Shown piece by piece: positions 16,897 through 24,994 of a stretch of 64,000 nucleotides of DNA (its first letter is position 1; every line of letters starts with the position of its first letter). A program made the position numbers and the translations under genes. Source of the stretch: Butyrivibrio sp. XPD2006 (GTDB lineage: Bacteria > Bacillota > Clostridia > Lachnospirales > Lachnospiraceae). The notes below the pieces were generated by a model. It had not been told where the DNA came from. It did no database searches and worked only from the letters and a program-made list of their open reading frames with translations. The stretch is from the NCBI RefSeq assembly GCF_000420865.1, contig NZ_ATVT01000001.1, forward strand, positions 124,001 through 188,000. Reading direction: 5' to 3'.

Positions 16897-18086
16897 AAAG
16901 GACTTACTTGGCAACTTTCCTGACATGTCTTGTTATGCTCGTCTGTTTCCTTGGAATATTCAGATATCTTCATCCGGCAACGGGCAGAGATACTCTTAAG
17001 ATAGGCTTTATATACGACAACGATGAGAGTACTCCTTACACTTATAATTTTTCACTGGCAAAGGACGCCCTGGAAAAAGAATACGGAGAACATGTTGAAA
17101 TACTGACCTGCAGCAATGTACTTGATGAAGAGATGGAAGAACCTTTAAGAGATCTGGCGGCAAAAGGATGCAATATCATCTTTTTCAACGGATACAGTGA
17201 ACTGGTAAAAGACCTTGCGCCTCAGTATCCGGACATTCAGTTTTGCCAGACATCATATATGGATATGAGTGGCCTGACGGTACCGGATAATTATCATACA
17301 TTTAAGGGCGAGGCTTATCAGGGCCGATATGTCAGCGGAATAGCAGCCGGCATGAAGATTAAGCAGATGATACAGGAGGGCATTATCAGAGATGATGAGG
17401 CTATAGTCGGCTTTGTCGCAGCGTTCCCTACTTCTGAGGTGATTTCGGGATATACGGCATTTTTGCTGGGAGTAAGAAGTATTGTGCCACAGGCTGTGAT
17501 GCGTGTTTCTTATACTCATACCTGGAGCAGCTATGCCCAGGAAAAGAATGCGGCACAAAAACTTATAAATGACGGCTGCGTGATAATATCCCAGCATACA
17601 GATACGATCGGGCCTGCAATCGCATGTGAGGAAATATCTCAGAAAAAAGAAGTATATTTTGTGGGTTATAACCAGAGCATGTCCGAGGTGGCACCGGGAT
17701 CTTCACTGGTTACATCCAGAATCTGTTGGGAGCCGTATGTTCTTGGTGCTGTCGATGCGGTTATGAACAGCAGAGAGATTGAAAAGGTTGTCACCGGAAA
17801 TATCCATGGATCTGATATTTCAGCGGGCTTTGAAAACGGATGGGTTGAGATAATAGATCTGAACCTTCAGGCTTGTGCACCGGGGACGCAGGAAGCAATG
17901 GATGCGGTTGTTGAAAGATTTAAAAAGGGTGATGTGGATTTTGTTTTTAAAGGGAATTATACCGGTACCAATCCGGAGGATCCTTCGGATACGATAGATC
18001 TAAGAACTGCCTATATAGAAAATGAGAATACATCCTATCCTCTGTTTCATTATGTTTTGGATGATGTTATAGAAGTGGTGAAATAA
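16893..18086 (+). CDS. BMP family (PnrA/Med-like) substrate-binding protein
   Basis: A 397-residue extracytoplasmic protein with an N-terminal membrane segment (about 5-25) lacking a good lipobox (Val precedes the only nearby Cys). The rest is a periplasmic-binding-protein fold of the basic-membrane-protein class: LKIGFIYDNDES, GCNIIFFNGYSELVKDLA, YQGRYVSGIAAGM, VGFVAAFPTSEVISGYTAFLLGVRS and DGCVIISQHTDTIG. Relatives bind purine nucleosides for ABC uptake or act as regulators (Med). No ABC permease or ATPase is nearby; instead the start overlaps the stop of the HD-GYP sensor gene. It may present a ligand to that sensor or to its S-component-like domain. Ligand unknown. Confidence 0.85.
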   Translation: MKRTYLATFLTCLVMLVCFLGIFRYLHPATGRDTLKIGFIYDNDESTPYTYNFSLAKDALEKEYGEHVEILTCSNVLDEEMEEPLRDLAAKGCNIIFFNGYSELVKDLAPQYPDIQFCQTSYMDMSGLTVPDNYHTFKGEAYQGRYVSGIAAGMKIKQMIQEGIIRDDEAIVGFVAAFPTSEVISGYTAFLLGVRSIVPQAVMRVSYTHTWSSYAQEKNAAQKLINDGCVIISQHTDTIGPAIACEEISQKKEVYFVGYNQSMSEVAPGSSLVTSRICWEPYVLGAVDAVMNSREIEKVVTGNIHGSDISAGFENGWVEIIDLNLQACAPGTQEAMDAVVERFKKGDVDFVFKGNYTGTNPEDPSDTIDLRTAYIENENTSYPLFHYVLDDVIEVVK

Positions 18087-18089
18087 GTT

Positions 18090-18139
18090 TTGAGTCAGTG
18101 GGGATTCCCGAGAGAACCGTACCCACTGACTCAACTTTT
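18090..18139. terminator. Bidirectional intrinsic terminator
   Basis: TTGAGTCAGTGGG (18090-18103) pairs with CCCACTGACTCAA (18122-18134), followed by CTTTTT on the plus strand. It separates the BMP gene from the convergent isomerase gene. Confidence 0.88.
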
Positions 18140-18783
18140 TACTTTCCGAGAATTTCGTGAACTGCAGCTTTGATGCTCTCATCTTTGGCATTGGCATCAA
18201 AGTACTCAAGGAAATGCTCGCCTGAGAATGCACCCTTTACGAGATCCTGATCAAGGCTCTTTAAAATTGCAGGAACATCCTGAACTACAGTAACTTTTCT
18301 TACTTCGTCGAGGATCTTCTTGTTGCGCTGCTCGGGAACGGCTCTTTCTCTTGGATAGCCCTGTCCGCTTGGCTCTGAAAAGAGCTTCTCAAAGCTGTAC
18401 TCAAGATTGAGCTCAGCGCCCCAGCCTGACTTAAGTGCAAAATTCATTGCGATGGCATTTCCGTCATTAACCTGTGCGAAGGTGTATGCATCAAGAGGAT
18501 CTGTTACATGTCCGCAGATAACACCCGGGAAACTGTTGCATGCAAGCATAGCGCCTTCGCCTGTTCCGCAACCTGTAACAACATAATCAGCTGCGCCGGA
18601 ATTAAGCAGGACACATGCAAGGATTCCGTTCTGTACGTATGTGAGCTGAGCTTCATCCTCTGCTGAGTACATACCGTAGTTAAATACCTCAAAGCCGTGC
18701 TTGTCCGCAACTTTCTTGAGAGCGCCATAGATCATTGCATTCTTGGCTGCCTGAGAATTCTCATTGATAAGAGCAATTTTCAT
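18139..18783 (-). CDS. RpiB/LacA/LacB-type sugar-phosphate isomerase
   Basis: A 214-residue protein with the RpiB/LacAB signature region ADYVVTGCGTGEGAMLACNSFPGVICGHVTDPLDAYTF, including the catalytic-type Cys and the GTGEG turn. Family enzymes isomerise ribose 5-phosphate or galactose 6-phosphate. It is longer than plain RpiB (about 150 residues) because of a C-terminal extension, placing it in an RpiB/LacAB-like branch whose substrate is not settled. The RBS GGAGGG precedes ATG at 18783 (complement). It is a single-gene unit, convergent with the sensor pair. Confidence 0.8.
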   Translation of the reverse strand: MKIALINENSQAAKNAMIYGALKKVADKHGFEVFNYGMYSAEDEAQLTYVQNGILACVLLNSGAADYVVTGCGTGEGAMLACNSFPGVICGHVTDPLDAYTFAQVNDGNAIAMNFALKSGWGAELNLEYSFEKLFSEPSGQGYPRERAVPEQRNKKILDEVRKVTVVQDVPAILKSLDQDLVKGAFSGEHFLEYFDANAKDESIKAAVHEILGK

Positions 18784-18939
18784 TTTATTCCCTCCAAATA
18801 ACAGTAGTTTAAATGTATGTATATATGATAATTATATTTTATTTTTGGGGTCACTGACTGTCTACGCTTTTGAAGCTACTGTGTCGTATTTTCCATATTT
18901 TTGTCAAAATAAATTACGCTTTATGTAGAGCTGTGTTTG

Positions 18940-18948
18940 TGCTATACT
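18940..18948 (+). promoter_or_regulatory. Extended -10 promoter for the TPR gene (leader region)
   Basis: TGCTATACT gives an extended -10 element (TATACT at 18943-18948). No good -35 is seen 17 bases upstream. Transcription from here would include a short leader ORF at 18986 before the gene at 19057. Confidence 0.4.
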
Positions 18949-18985
18949 ATCAAAAGTGTGTATGATTTTTGAGGAGAGAAACTGT

Positions 18986-19021
18986 ATGTGGGGATGCATA
19001 TGGCTTCTTTTGTTGTATTAA
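18986..19021 (+). CDS. Possible 11-codon leader peptide
   Basis: GAGGAGAG at 18971-18978 is a strong RBS placed 7 bases before ATG 18986. The frame reads MWGCIWLLLLY then TAA at 19019-19021: two Trp and four Leu in eleven residues. The next gene starts 35 bases later at a TTG with a weaker site. It may be a regulatory leader or a chance ORF using a genuine RBS; no attenuator hairpin is obvious. Confidence 0.35.
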   Translation: MWGCIWLLLLY

Positions 19022-19056
19022 TTTTTCAATTTTGAGGGGAAGTAAGGGAATTCGTT

Positions 19057-20475
19057 TTGAGCACGGCCAGGGTACATAGTTACAGAAATTCAGATAAAAG
19101 TTACAGTAGAAATGTAACAGTAAGAAAACCACGAAGGAAGAAGAGACGTCGCTACGACATGAGGAAAATAGCAGTTCTTTGTGCTGCTGCACTTGTTTTA
19201 GTTGTAGGCGGATACGTAGGATACAATCACCTTCCTTTTGTAAAAGTAAATAAAGCGATTGCTGCAGGAAACAGATATACCAAGGACGCCGATTACGAGG
19301 CGGCTATAGATTCATATTCGGAAGCAATCAAGATCGACAAGCATTCGGTTACGGCATACAGCAATATGGCGGGAGCATTCCTTAGCATTGATGATTCAGA
19401 ATCAGCCAAGAAGATACTTTATGATGGCTGGAGGAACACAGAGAATACAGGCCTTTTGGAAAACTATCACACAGTAATCCTCAATGAGGCAGTGGATTCC
19501 ATGAACACCAAAAATGCCGACATGGAAACAGTTCTTTCCATTGAATCTGTACTTAAGGATGACAATACCAACAAGGATGCGGTAGAACTTCTTGATGCAG
19601 CGTATTCGAGAGTATTTGCGGATGCGTACAGCTACAATCAGGATGCACTTTTCAGATCGGATGCTGCAACATATTCCTCGGAAGGCGGAAGCGATACGTT
19701 TACTTTTGCCGGATATGAGACTTTCGAAAAAGAGCTTTTGGCAGTTTATGCAGCTAACCCAACCGATGAACTTAAAGACGTCATTCTTGAGTATGCTACA
19801 CCGGGAGTAAGCTCTTTTACCATGAATTATTCAGACGTAGAGGCTTACCTTTCACTTATAAGTGAGATACAGGCGCAGGTGGGAACAGATGAGAATCTCG
19901 AATCTTTCAAAGAGTGCCTGACCAATGCGCAGGAAGTTCAGGGCATTTTTGCCGATATTTTCACACAGCTGGATGTGGGAAATGTAGATGAACTCAGGAG
20001 CTTTGTAGTATCAGATGAGTATCTGGCTCTCAGAGATATCTTTTTAAATGATGAGTATACACCTCAGGAGAATACGACCTACGTTCCTATCAGCCGTGAG
20101 GCGATTGTTCTTAACAACAGTGAGGGCAAGTGGAGCTACAGATTCCTCGACTTTGAGGAGAATCCTGAGACAGCAGGTGTAATAACACTCTGGGCGAACT
20201 TTTTTGAGGATGACGGAGTTCAGAGAGATGCTATATCTTATGAGCCGGGTGCGATTAACGGACAGCTTTATCCACATACCAAGTATGATGTGACTTACCT
20301 TAAGAGCTACATAACAAAGGGCGGCTCAACAAGGGTAGCCAAGATGAACTACAGGCTTGAAACCACCATCACTACTGAAGACGGAAACACAATCAATTCC
20401 ATCATCGGTGACTGGGGTGGAGAAAATGAATGGGAGATGGATATCGATACCATCGAATCCAGAATCAGAGCATAA
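19057..20475 (+). CDS. Membrane-anchored TPR-containing protein, unknown function
   Basis: A 472-residue protein starting at TTG. It has a very basic N-terminal tail (RKPRRKKRRR), one membrane helix at about 37-58 and then an extracytoplasmic region. Residues about 65-135 form tetratricopeptide-like helices (DYEAAIDSYSEAIKIDKHSVTAYSNMAGAF); the remaining 330 residues include an unrecognised domain ending in a beta-rich segment (about 325-472). The topology resembles cell-envelope scaffold proteins. It is followed after 3 bases by thiN, so the two are probably co-transcribed despite unrelated roles. An upstream short ORF may modulate its translation. Confidence 0.7.
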   Translation: MSTARVHSYRNSDKSYSRNVTVRKPRRKKRRRYDMRKIAVLCAAALVLVVGGYVGYNHLPFVKVNKAIAAGNRYTKDADYEAAIDSYSEAIKIDKHSVTAYSNMAGAFLSIDDSESAKKILYDGWRNTENTGLLENYHTVILNEAVDSMNTKNADMETVLSIESVLKDDNTNKDAVELLDAAYSRVFADAYSYNQDALFRSDAATYSSEGGSDTFTFAGYETFEKELLAVYAANPTDELKDVILEYATPGVSSFTMNYSDVEAYLSLISEIQAQVGTDENLESFKECLTNAQEVQGIFADIFTQLDVGNVDELRSFVVSDEYLALRDIFLNDEYTPQENTTYVPISREAIVLNNSEGKWSYRFLDFEENPETAGVITLWANFFEDDGVQRDAISYEPGAINGQLYPHTKYDVTYLKSYITKGGSTRVAKMNYRLETTITTEDGNTINSIIGDWGGENEWEMDIDTIESRIRA

Positions 20476-20478
20476 TTT

Positions 20479-21156
20479 ATGAATAATATTGATAGTGAGC
20501 CAAAGTGTGTGATCATATCAGCAGGAAGCTTTCCGGAGGTCGAGATTGACCTTCGGGAGGGCGATTTTTGTATCGCAGCGGACGCGGGATTTGGTTATGC
20601 TCAAAGGCTCGGTATTTTACCGGACCTCATCGTGGGAGATTTTGATTCAGCCAAAGCCGCTCCACCTGAGGTCCTTAGTGGTATTAGAGAGATTGCAGAG
20701 CGCGATCCGGAGCGTATCGTGCAGCTTGAAGTCATGAAGGATGATACGGATACGCTAAAAGCGGTTAAGATAGGGCTTTCCAGGGGATACAGGAAGTTTT
20801 ATCTGTACGGAGCACTGGGCGGAAGCCGCTTTGATCATAGCCTGGCCAATATACAGACGCTTACCTTTATTAAGCATCATGGAGGCAGAGGCTATATAAT
20901 GGACAAGGATTCAATGCTGTTTATAGCTGAGAATGAGACAATTAAGTTTCACAGGGGGAACACAGGGTATCTGTCAGTTTTTTCTTTGTCTGACGTATCC
21001 CGTGGTGTGAGTCTTAAGGGGCTTATGTACAGCATGGAAGACGGAACGCTGTCGAATGATTTTCCGCTTGGAGTGAGCAATGAATTTATCATTGATGAGG
21101 AGGCGGAAGTTTCGGTTAAAGAGGGGACTTTACTGATCAGCGTTAATTGGGGATAA
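20479..21156 (+). CDS. thiN: Thiamine diphosphokinase
   Basis: A 225-residue protein with TPK signatures: CIAADAGFGYAQRLGILPDLIVGDFDS, DDTDTLKAVKIGL and the GALGGSRFDHSLANI motif. It transfers pyrophosphate from ATP to thiamine to form thiamine diphosphate. The C-terminal part (SLKGLMYSMEDGTLSNDFPLGVSNEF) is the thiamine-binding beta domain. Common Firmicutes neighbours of thiN (rpe, rsgA) are not adjacent; here it sits between a TPR membrane protein and a DUF4153 protein. No TPP riboswitch was recognised upstream. Confidence 0.93.
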   Translation: MNNIDSEPKCVIISAGSFPEVEIDLREGDFCIAADAGFGYAQRLGILPDLIVGDFDSAKAAPPEVLSGIREIAERDPERIVQLEVMKDDTDTLKAVKIGLSRGYRKFYLYGALGGSRFDHSLANIQTLTFIKHHGGRGYIMDKDSMLFIAENETIKFHRGNTGYLSVFSLSDVSRGVSLKGLMYSMEDGTLSNDFPLGVSNEFIIDEEAEVSVKEGTLLISVNWG

Positions 21157-21184
21157 GTTTTTGTGAAAGAGGAGTGAAAAGAGT

Positions 21185-22936
21185 ATGTTGTGGTTTAATA
21201 ATCTAAAGGAGGATGCCAAGGGAATTTTCAAAGAGCATCCTGCTTCTATTCTTACTGTTCTGATTTTTGCAGTGTGTACTGCGCTTCTTGAAGATATTTT
21301 AAATCTAAAGAACGGAAGCGGCGCATGGCGGGTCATTACATTCATACAGACCCTGTCGCTGGGTCTTATTTTCGGCTTTGTTCTCTGCGAATCCAATTAC
21401 AATTACAAAAAACAGATTGGCAGGCTTACGAGTCTTTTTGAAATCAGGAAATCTTTTGTTTACATCATTGTGATGGTGATTTCTCTTGGACTTAGCCTGG
21501 TACATGCCTACAGAGAGGGATTTATGTCATCAAAGGACGTCTCTGCTCTGAGCGAGCGGGGCTTTAGCCTTGATATATTCTATAGGTTTTTATGGGCATA
21601 CATTTTGATTTGTGTGATCAGCGCATGGTTTTTTATGTACAAGAGGAGCGGTGAGTCTTTTGAAGGCTACAGTGTCAAGGCATTTCTTGGAAGCCTTAAA
21701 GCTCTTGCTGTGTATGTTGTGGTGGCAATCGGCGCACTCTGCATTTTATGGGTATTTGATGCTCTTATTGTAAGCTTCGATTATACAGGAACGGTAGAGC
21801 TGCTTATTGCTGCACTTGTGGGATATCCTGCGCTTTTAGTCGGCCTTTCCAAAATGGGAGAGAGCATGGCAAAGTTTTCCCGGATCATGGTTGGATATGT
21901 GTTCACAGGGCTGCTTGCTGTCGCAGCTGTTATTGTGTACGTCTATATCCTGAAGATAATCTTTACAATGACATTCCCTTCCAATGAAGCCTACTCTATT
22001 ACGACAGCTCTTTTTGCGACAGGACTTGTGATCATAACCATGGCTCAGGGCTGCACAGAAGGCAGAATATTAAAGATACTTAAGGCCGCTCCGCTTTTCT
22101 TTGCGCCGTTTATCATCATTCAGATCATGTGCCTTGCCATGAGAATAGGCCAGTACGGCATTACAACAAGAAGATATCTCGGCATTATGTTCATTGTTTT
22201 TGAAGTGATCTACCTTATCTATTATGTTTACAGGCTTAAAAAACAGGAGGGGATTGGTGGATTTCTTTTCCCAATTGCCCTTATCCTTGTAATTGTCTAT
22301 TACCTTGTGCCCGGTATCAACGTATATGCTGCTATAACCGGATCTCAGAAAGGAGTAGTACTGAGCTATATTGAGGCTGCTGTCGGCGGTGAAGCGACAA
22401 CTTCTCAGGAGAAGGCCAAGGCCAGGTCTGCTTACAGGCAAATTGTAAATAACGGAAATGCTGAGGGAACACATTTTGTAAAAGAGCTTGAGGCGAAATA
22501 TCCTGATTTTAAATTTGATGAAGAACTTAAAGAAAGCGATTCTTACTATTTTGAAGACACGTTCGAAAACGATAAGGAAATCTATGCATATAAAGACGTG
22601 GATGTGATCGATGTTTCAAGATATGAGCATATTGCTGTGATTAGTACACATACAGATGATAACGACGCAGAAATAGATGTCTCAAGGTTTGAGCTTAAGG
22701 CTTCAAACGGTCAGGAAGTGCAGACTGTCGGATATGCAGATCTGTCCTTTACGGTAAAAGAGCTTGAGGCGGCTTATGACAATGATGGAATAGAATATGA
22801 TTATACTCACGCTATAAGCACACCTGTTGTCACACCGGACGGTGGCCTTTTATATCTTACAAGAGTATATCTGCGCATCGGAGAGGACGGAGATGTCGAG
22901 TATCTTGATATTGATGGGTACTATGCATATCACTAA
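21185..22936 (+). CDS. DUF4153-type polytopic membrane protein with extracytoplasmic tail
   Basis: A 583-residue protein. The first 385 residues contain about ten membrane helices in the DUF4153 pattern (HPASILTVLIFAVCTALLEDIL near the N-terminus). The last 195 residues are soluble and acidic, carry no Cys and include the repeated element DVSRYEHIAVIS / DVSRFELKAS. No catalytic motif is recognised. DUF4153 proteins have no established activity. RBS GAAAAGAG; probably in one transcript with the TPR gene and thiN. The downstream promoter of gpmI begins at 22959. Confidence 0.7.
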   Translation: MLWFNNLKEDAKGIFKEHPASILTVLIFAVCTALLEDILNLKNGSGAWRVITFIQTLSLGLIFGFVLCESNYNYKKQIGRLTSLFEIRKSFVYIIVMVISLGLSLVHAYREGFMSSKDVSALSERGFSLDIFYRFLWAYILICVISAWFFMYKRSGESFEGYSVKAFLGSLKALAVYVVVAIGALCILWVFDALIVSFDYTGTVELLIAALVGYPALLVGLSKMGESMAKFSRIMVGYVFTGLLAVAAVIVYVYILKIIFTMTFPSNEAYSITTALFATGLVIITMAQGCTEGRILKILKAAPLFFAPFIIIQIMCLAMRIGQYGITTRRYLGIMFIVFEVIYLIYYVYRLKKQEGIGGFLFPIALILVIVYYLVPGINVYAAITGSQKGVVLSYIEAAVGGEATTSQEKAKARSAYRQIVNNGNAEGTHFVKELEAKYPDFKFDEELKESDSYYFEDTFENDKEIYAYKDVDVIDVSRYEHIAVISTHTDDNDAEIDVSRFELKASNGQEVQTVGYADLSFTVKELEAAYDNDGIEYDYTHAISTPVVTPDGGLLYLTRVYLRIGEDGDVEYLDIDGYYAYH

Positions 22937-22958
22937 TTATAAAAGTATTGTTAAATGC

Positions 22959-22988
22959 TTGTCATAGGTATGCTCAATGAGATATACT
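22959..22988 (+). promoter_or_regulatory. Sigma-A promoter of gpmI
   Basis: TTGTCA (22959-22964), an 18-base spacer and TATACT (22983-22988), about 50 bases upstream of the gpmI start. Confidence 0.65.
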
Positions 22989-23038
22989 ATGCAAGGAAAA
23001 ATAAGTTTTAATCTATTGTACAAATGGAGGATATAAAT

Positions 23039-24586
23039 ATGAGAGGTTCCAAACCTACAGTTCTTTTAGTTCTTGACGGATATGGTCTTAATGACAATCC
23101 TGAGTATAATGCCATTGCTATGGCAAACACACCAGTGATGGACGGTCTTATGAAGGATTATCCCTTCGTAAAGGGCTATGCATCAGGTCTTGCTGTTGGT
23201 CTTCCTGACGGACAGATGGGTAACTCCGAAGTTGGTCACATGAATATGGGTGCCGGCAGAATCGTATACCAGGAGCTCACAAGGATCACCAAGTCTATCG
23301 AGGACGGAGATTTCTTTACAAACGAAGGTCTTATGCAGGCAATTTACAACTGCAAGGAGAAGAATTCAGCTCTTCACATGTACGGTCTTGTATCAGACGG
23401 TGGTGTTCACAGCCACATTACACATATCTACGGCCTTTTAGAGCTTGCCAAGAAGAATGGCCTTGATAAGGTTTATGTACACTGCTTCCTTGATGGAAGA
23501 GATACTCCACCTGAGAGCGGAATTGATTTCGTACAGCAGCTTGAGGACAAGATGAAGGAGCTCGGTGTTGGTGCCATCGCTTCAATCTCAGGCCGTTACT
23601 ACGCAATGGACAGAGATAACAACTACGACCGTGTAGAGATCGCATACAACGCACTTACAAAGGGTGAAGGCAACAAGGCTGACTCTGCTCATGAGTGCAT
23701 GGTTAATTCATACAAGAACGGCAAGACAGATGAGTTCGTTATTCCTACAGTTATCATGAAGAACGGTGCACCTGTAGCTACTATCAAGGATGGAGATTCA
23801 ATCATTTTCTACAACTTCCGTCCTGACAGAGCAAGAGAGATCACACACTGCTTCTGTGACGATGAGTTTGATAAGTTTAACAGAGGACCTCGTAAGGACG
23901 TAACTTATGTTTGCTTTACAGATTATGATCCTCTTATCCCTAACAAGGAAGTTGCTTTCAAGAAGGTCCAGCTCACAAACACATTTGGTGAGTGGCTTGC
24001 AAACAAAGGTCTTAAGCAGGCTCGTATCGCTGAGACAGAGAAGTATGCTCACGTAACATTCTTCTTCAACGGTGGTGTTGAGCAGCCTAACGAGGGCGAG
24101 GACAGAGTACTTGTTAACAGCCCTAAGGATGTTCCTACATATGACCTCAAGCCTCAGATGAGCGCTCCTGAAGTTTGCGACAAGATCCTTGATGCAATCA
24201 ATTCTCAGAAGTATGACGTGGTTGTAGCTAACTTCGCAAACCCTGACATGGTAGGTCATACAGGAGTTATTCCTGCAGCAGTTAAGGCTATCGAAGTTGT
24301 TGATGAGTGTGTTGGCAAGATTGTTGATGCCATTAAGGCAACAAACGGAACACTCTTCATCTGCGCCGATCACGGTAATGCAGATATGATGGTTGATTAT
24401 GAGACAGGAGAGCCTTGGACAGCTCATACAACCAATCCTGTTCCTTTCATCCTTGTTAACTATGATCCTGCATACACACTTGCAGAGGGTGGATGCCTTG
24501 CAGACATCGTTCCTACACTTATCGAGTGCATGGGTGAGGAGAAGCCTGCAGAGATGACAGGTAAGTCCCTGCTTATTAAGAAGTGA
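23039..24586 (+). CDS. gpmI: 2,3-bisphosphoglycerate-independent phosphoglycerate mutase
   Basis: ATG 23039 is preferred, since GGAGG at 23027-23031 is its RBS; the in-frame ATG at 23024 overlaps that RBS. The 515-residue enzyme has the alkaline-phosphatase-fold metal site split between the termini (VLLVLDGYG, Ser63 in NSEVGHMNMGAGR, CADHGNADMM) and the inserted phosphatase domain (HCFLDGRDTPP, GRYYAMDRDNN). It interconverts 3- and 2-phosphoglycerate in glycolysis and needs Mn2+. Codon use is strongly biased, consistent with abundance. It has its own promoter. Confidence 0.97.
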   Translation: MRGSKPTVLLVLDGYGLNDNPEYNAIAMANTPVMDGLMKDYPFVKGYASGLAVGLPDGQMGNSEVGHMNMGAGRIVYQELTRITKSIEDGDFFTNEGLMQAIYNCKEKNSALHMYGLVSDGGVHSHITHIYGLLELAKKNGLDKVYVHCFLDGRDTPPESGIDFVQQLEDKMKELGVGAIASISGRYYAMDRDNNYDRVEIAYNALTKGEGNKADSAHECMVNSYKNGKTDEFVIPTVIMKNGAPVATIKDGDSIIFYNFRPDRAREITHCFCDDEFDKFNRGPRKDVTYVCFTDYDPLIPNKEVAFKKVQLTNTFGEWLANKGLKQARIAETEKYAHVTFFFNGGVEQPNEGEDRVLVNSPKDVPTYDLKPQMSAPEVCDKILDAINSQKYDVVVANFANPDMVGHTGVIPAAVKAIEVVDECVGKIVDAIKATNGTLFICADHGNADMMVDYETGEPWTAHTTNPVPFILVNYDPAYTLAEGGCLADIVPTLIECMGEEKPAEMTGKSLLIKK

Positions 24587-24598
24587 TTTAAGAAAGAA

Positions 24599-24627
24599 TT
24601 GACTGAACGCTGCTAATATGTTATAGT
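24599..24627 (+). promoter_or_regulatory. Sigma-A promoter of secG
   Basis: TTGACT (24599-24604), a 17-base spacer and TATAGT (24622-24627), immediately after gpmI. Confidence 0.75.
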
Positions 24628-24675
24628 AACTGTTGCGTGTTTTTAAATGATAGTATTACCTTTGGAGGTTTGATC

Positions 24676-24918
24676 GTGAGTGTTTTAGGATATGTTTTCG
24701 GAGTATTATTTATCATAGTATGTGTCGCACTTTGTGTTCTTGTGCTTGCTCAGGAAGGCAAGAATCAGGGACTTGGTGCAATTCAGGGAACAGTTGAGAA
24801 TACATATTGGGGCAAGAACAAGGGCCGTTCAAGAGAAGGCGTTCTCAAGAAGATAACAGTTGCTCTTTCAGTCCTTTTCATTGTTTTTGCAATCGTTCTT
24901 AATATGGGAATCCTTTAA
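24676..24918 (+). CDS. secG: Protein translocase subunit SecG
   Basis: GTG 24676 is chosen because TTTGGAGG sits 7 bases before it; the in-frame GTG at 24637 would lie ten bases past the -10 box and has no RBS. The 80-residue protein has two membrane helices joined by LAQEGKNQGLGAIQGTVENTYWGKNKGRS, the SecG loop. It assists SecYE in protein export. The order secG-rnr-smpB-ssrA is a conserved Firmicutes block. An intrinsic terminator follows. Confidence 0.93.
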   Translation: MSVLGYVFGVLFIIVCVALCVLVLAQEGKNQGLGAIQGTVENTYWGKNKGRSREGVLKKITVALSVLFIVFAIVLNMGIL

Positions 24919-24948
24919 TTCCCGGTTTCATTTTGATGAATTGTTTTG

Positions 24949-24982
24949 AGGCACTCTAATTTAATTAGGGTGCCTTGTTTTA
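24949..24982 (+). terminator. Intrinsic terminator or attenuator between secG and rnr
   Basis: AGGCACTCTAA (24949-24959) pairs with TTAGGGTGCCT (24965-24975) with one G-T pair, followed by TGTTTTA. It lies just before the rnr RBS, so it may reduce rather than stop read-through. Confidence 0.75.
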
Positions 24983-24994
24983 TAGGTAGAGTTT

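Noticed and set aside
20470..20480. TPP riboswitch upstream of thiN
   Set aside because: Only 3 bases separate thiN from the preceding gene and no conserved TPP-box sequence is visible.
23798..24427. 209-residue ORF on the minus strand
   Set aside because: It lies entirely inside gpmI, has no RBS and gives a composition typical of an antisense frame of a codon-biased gene.
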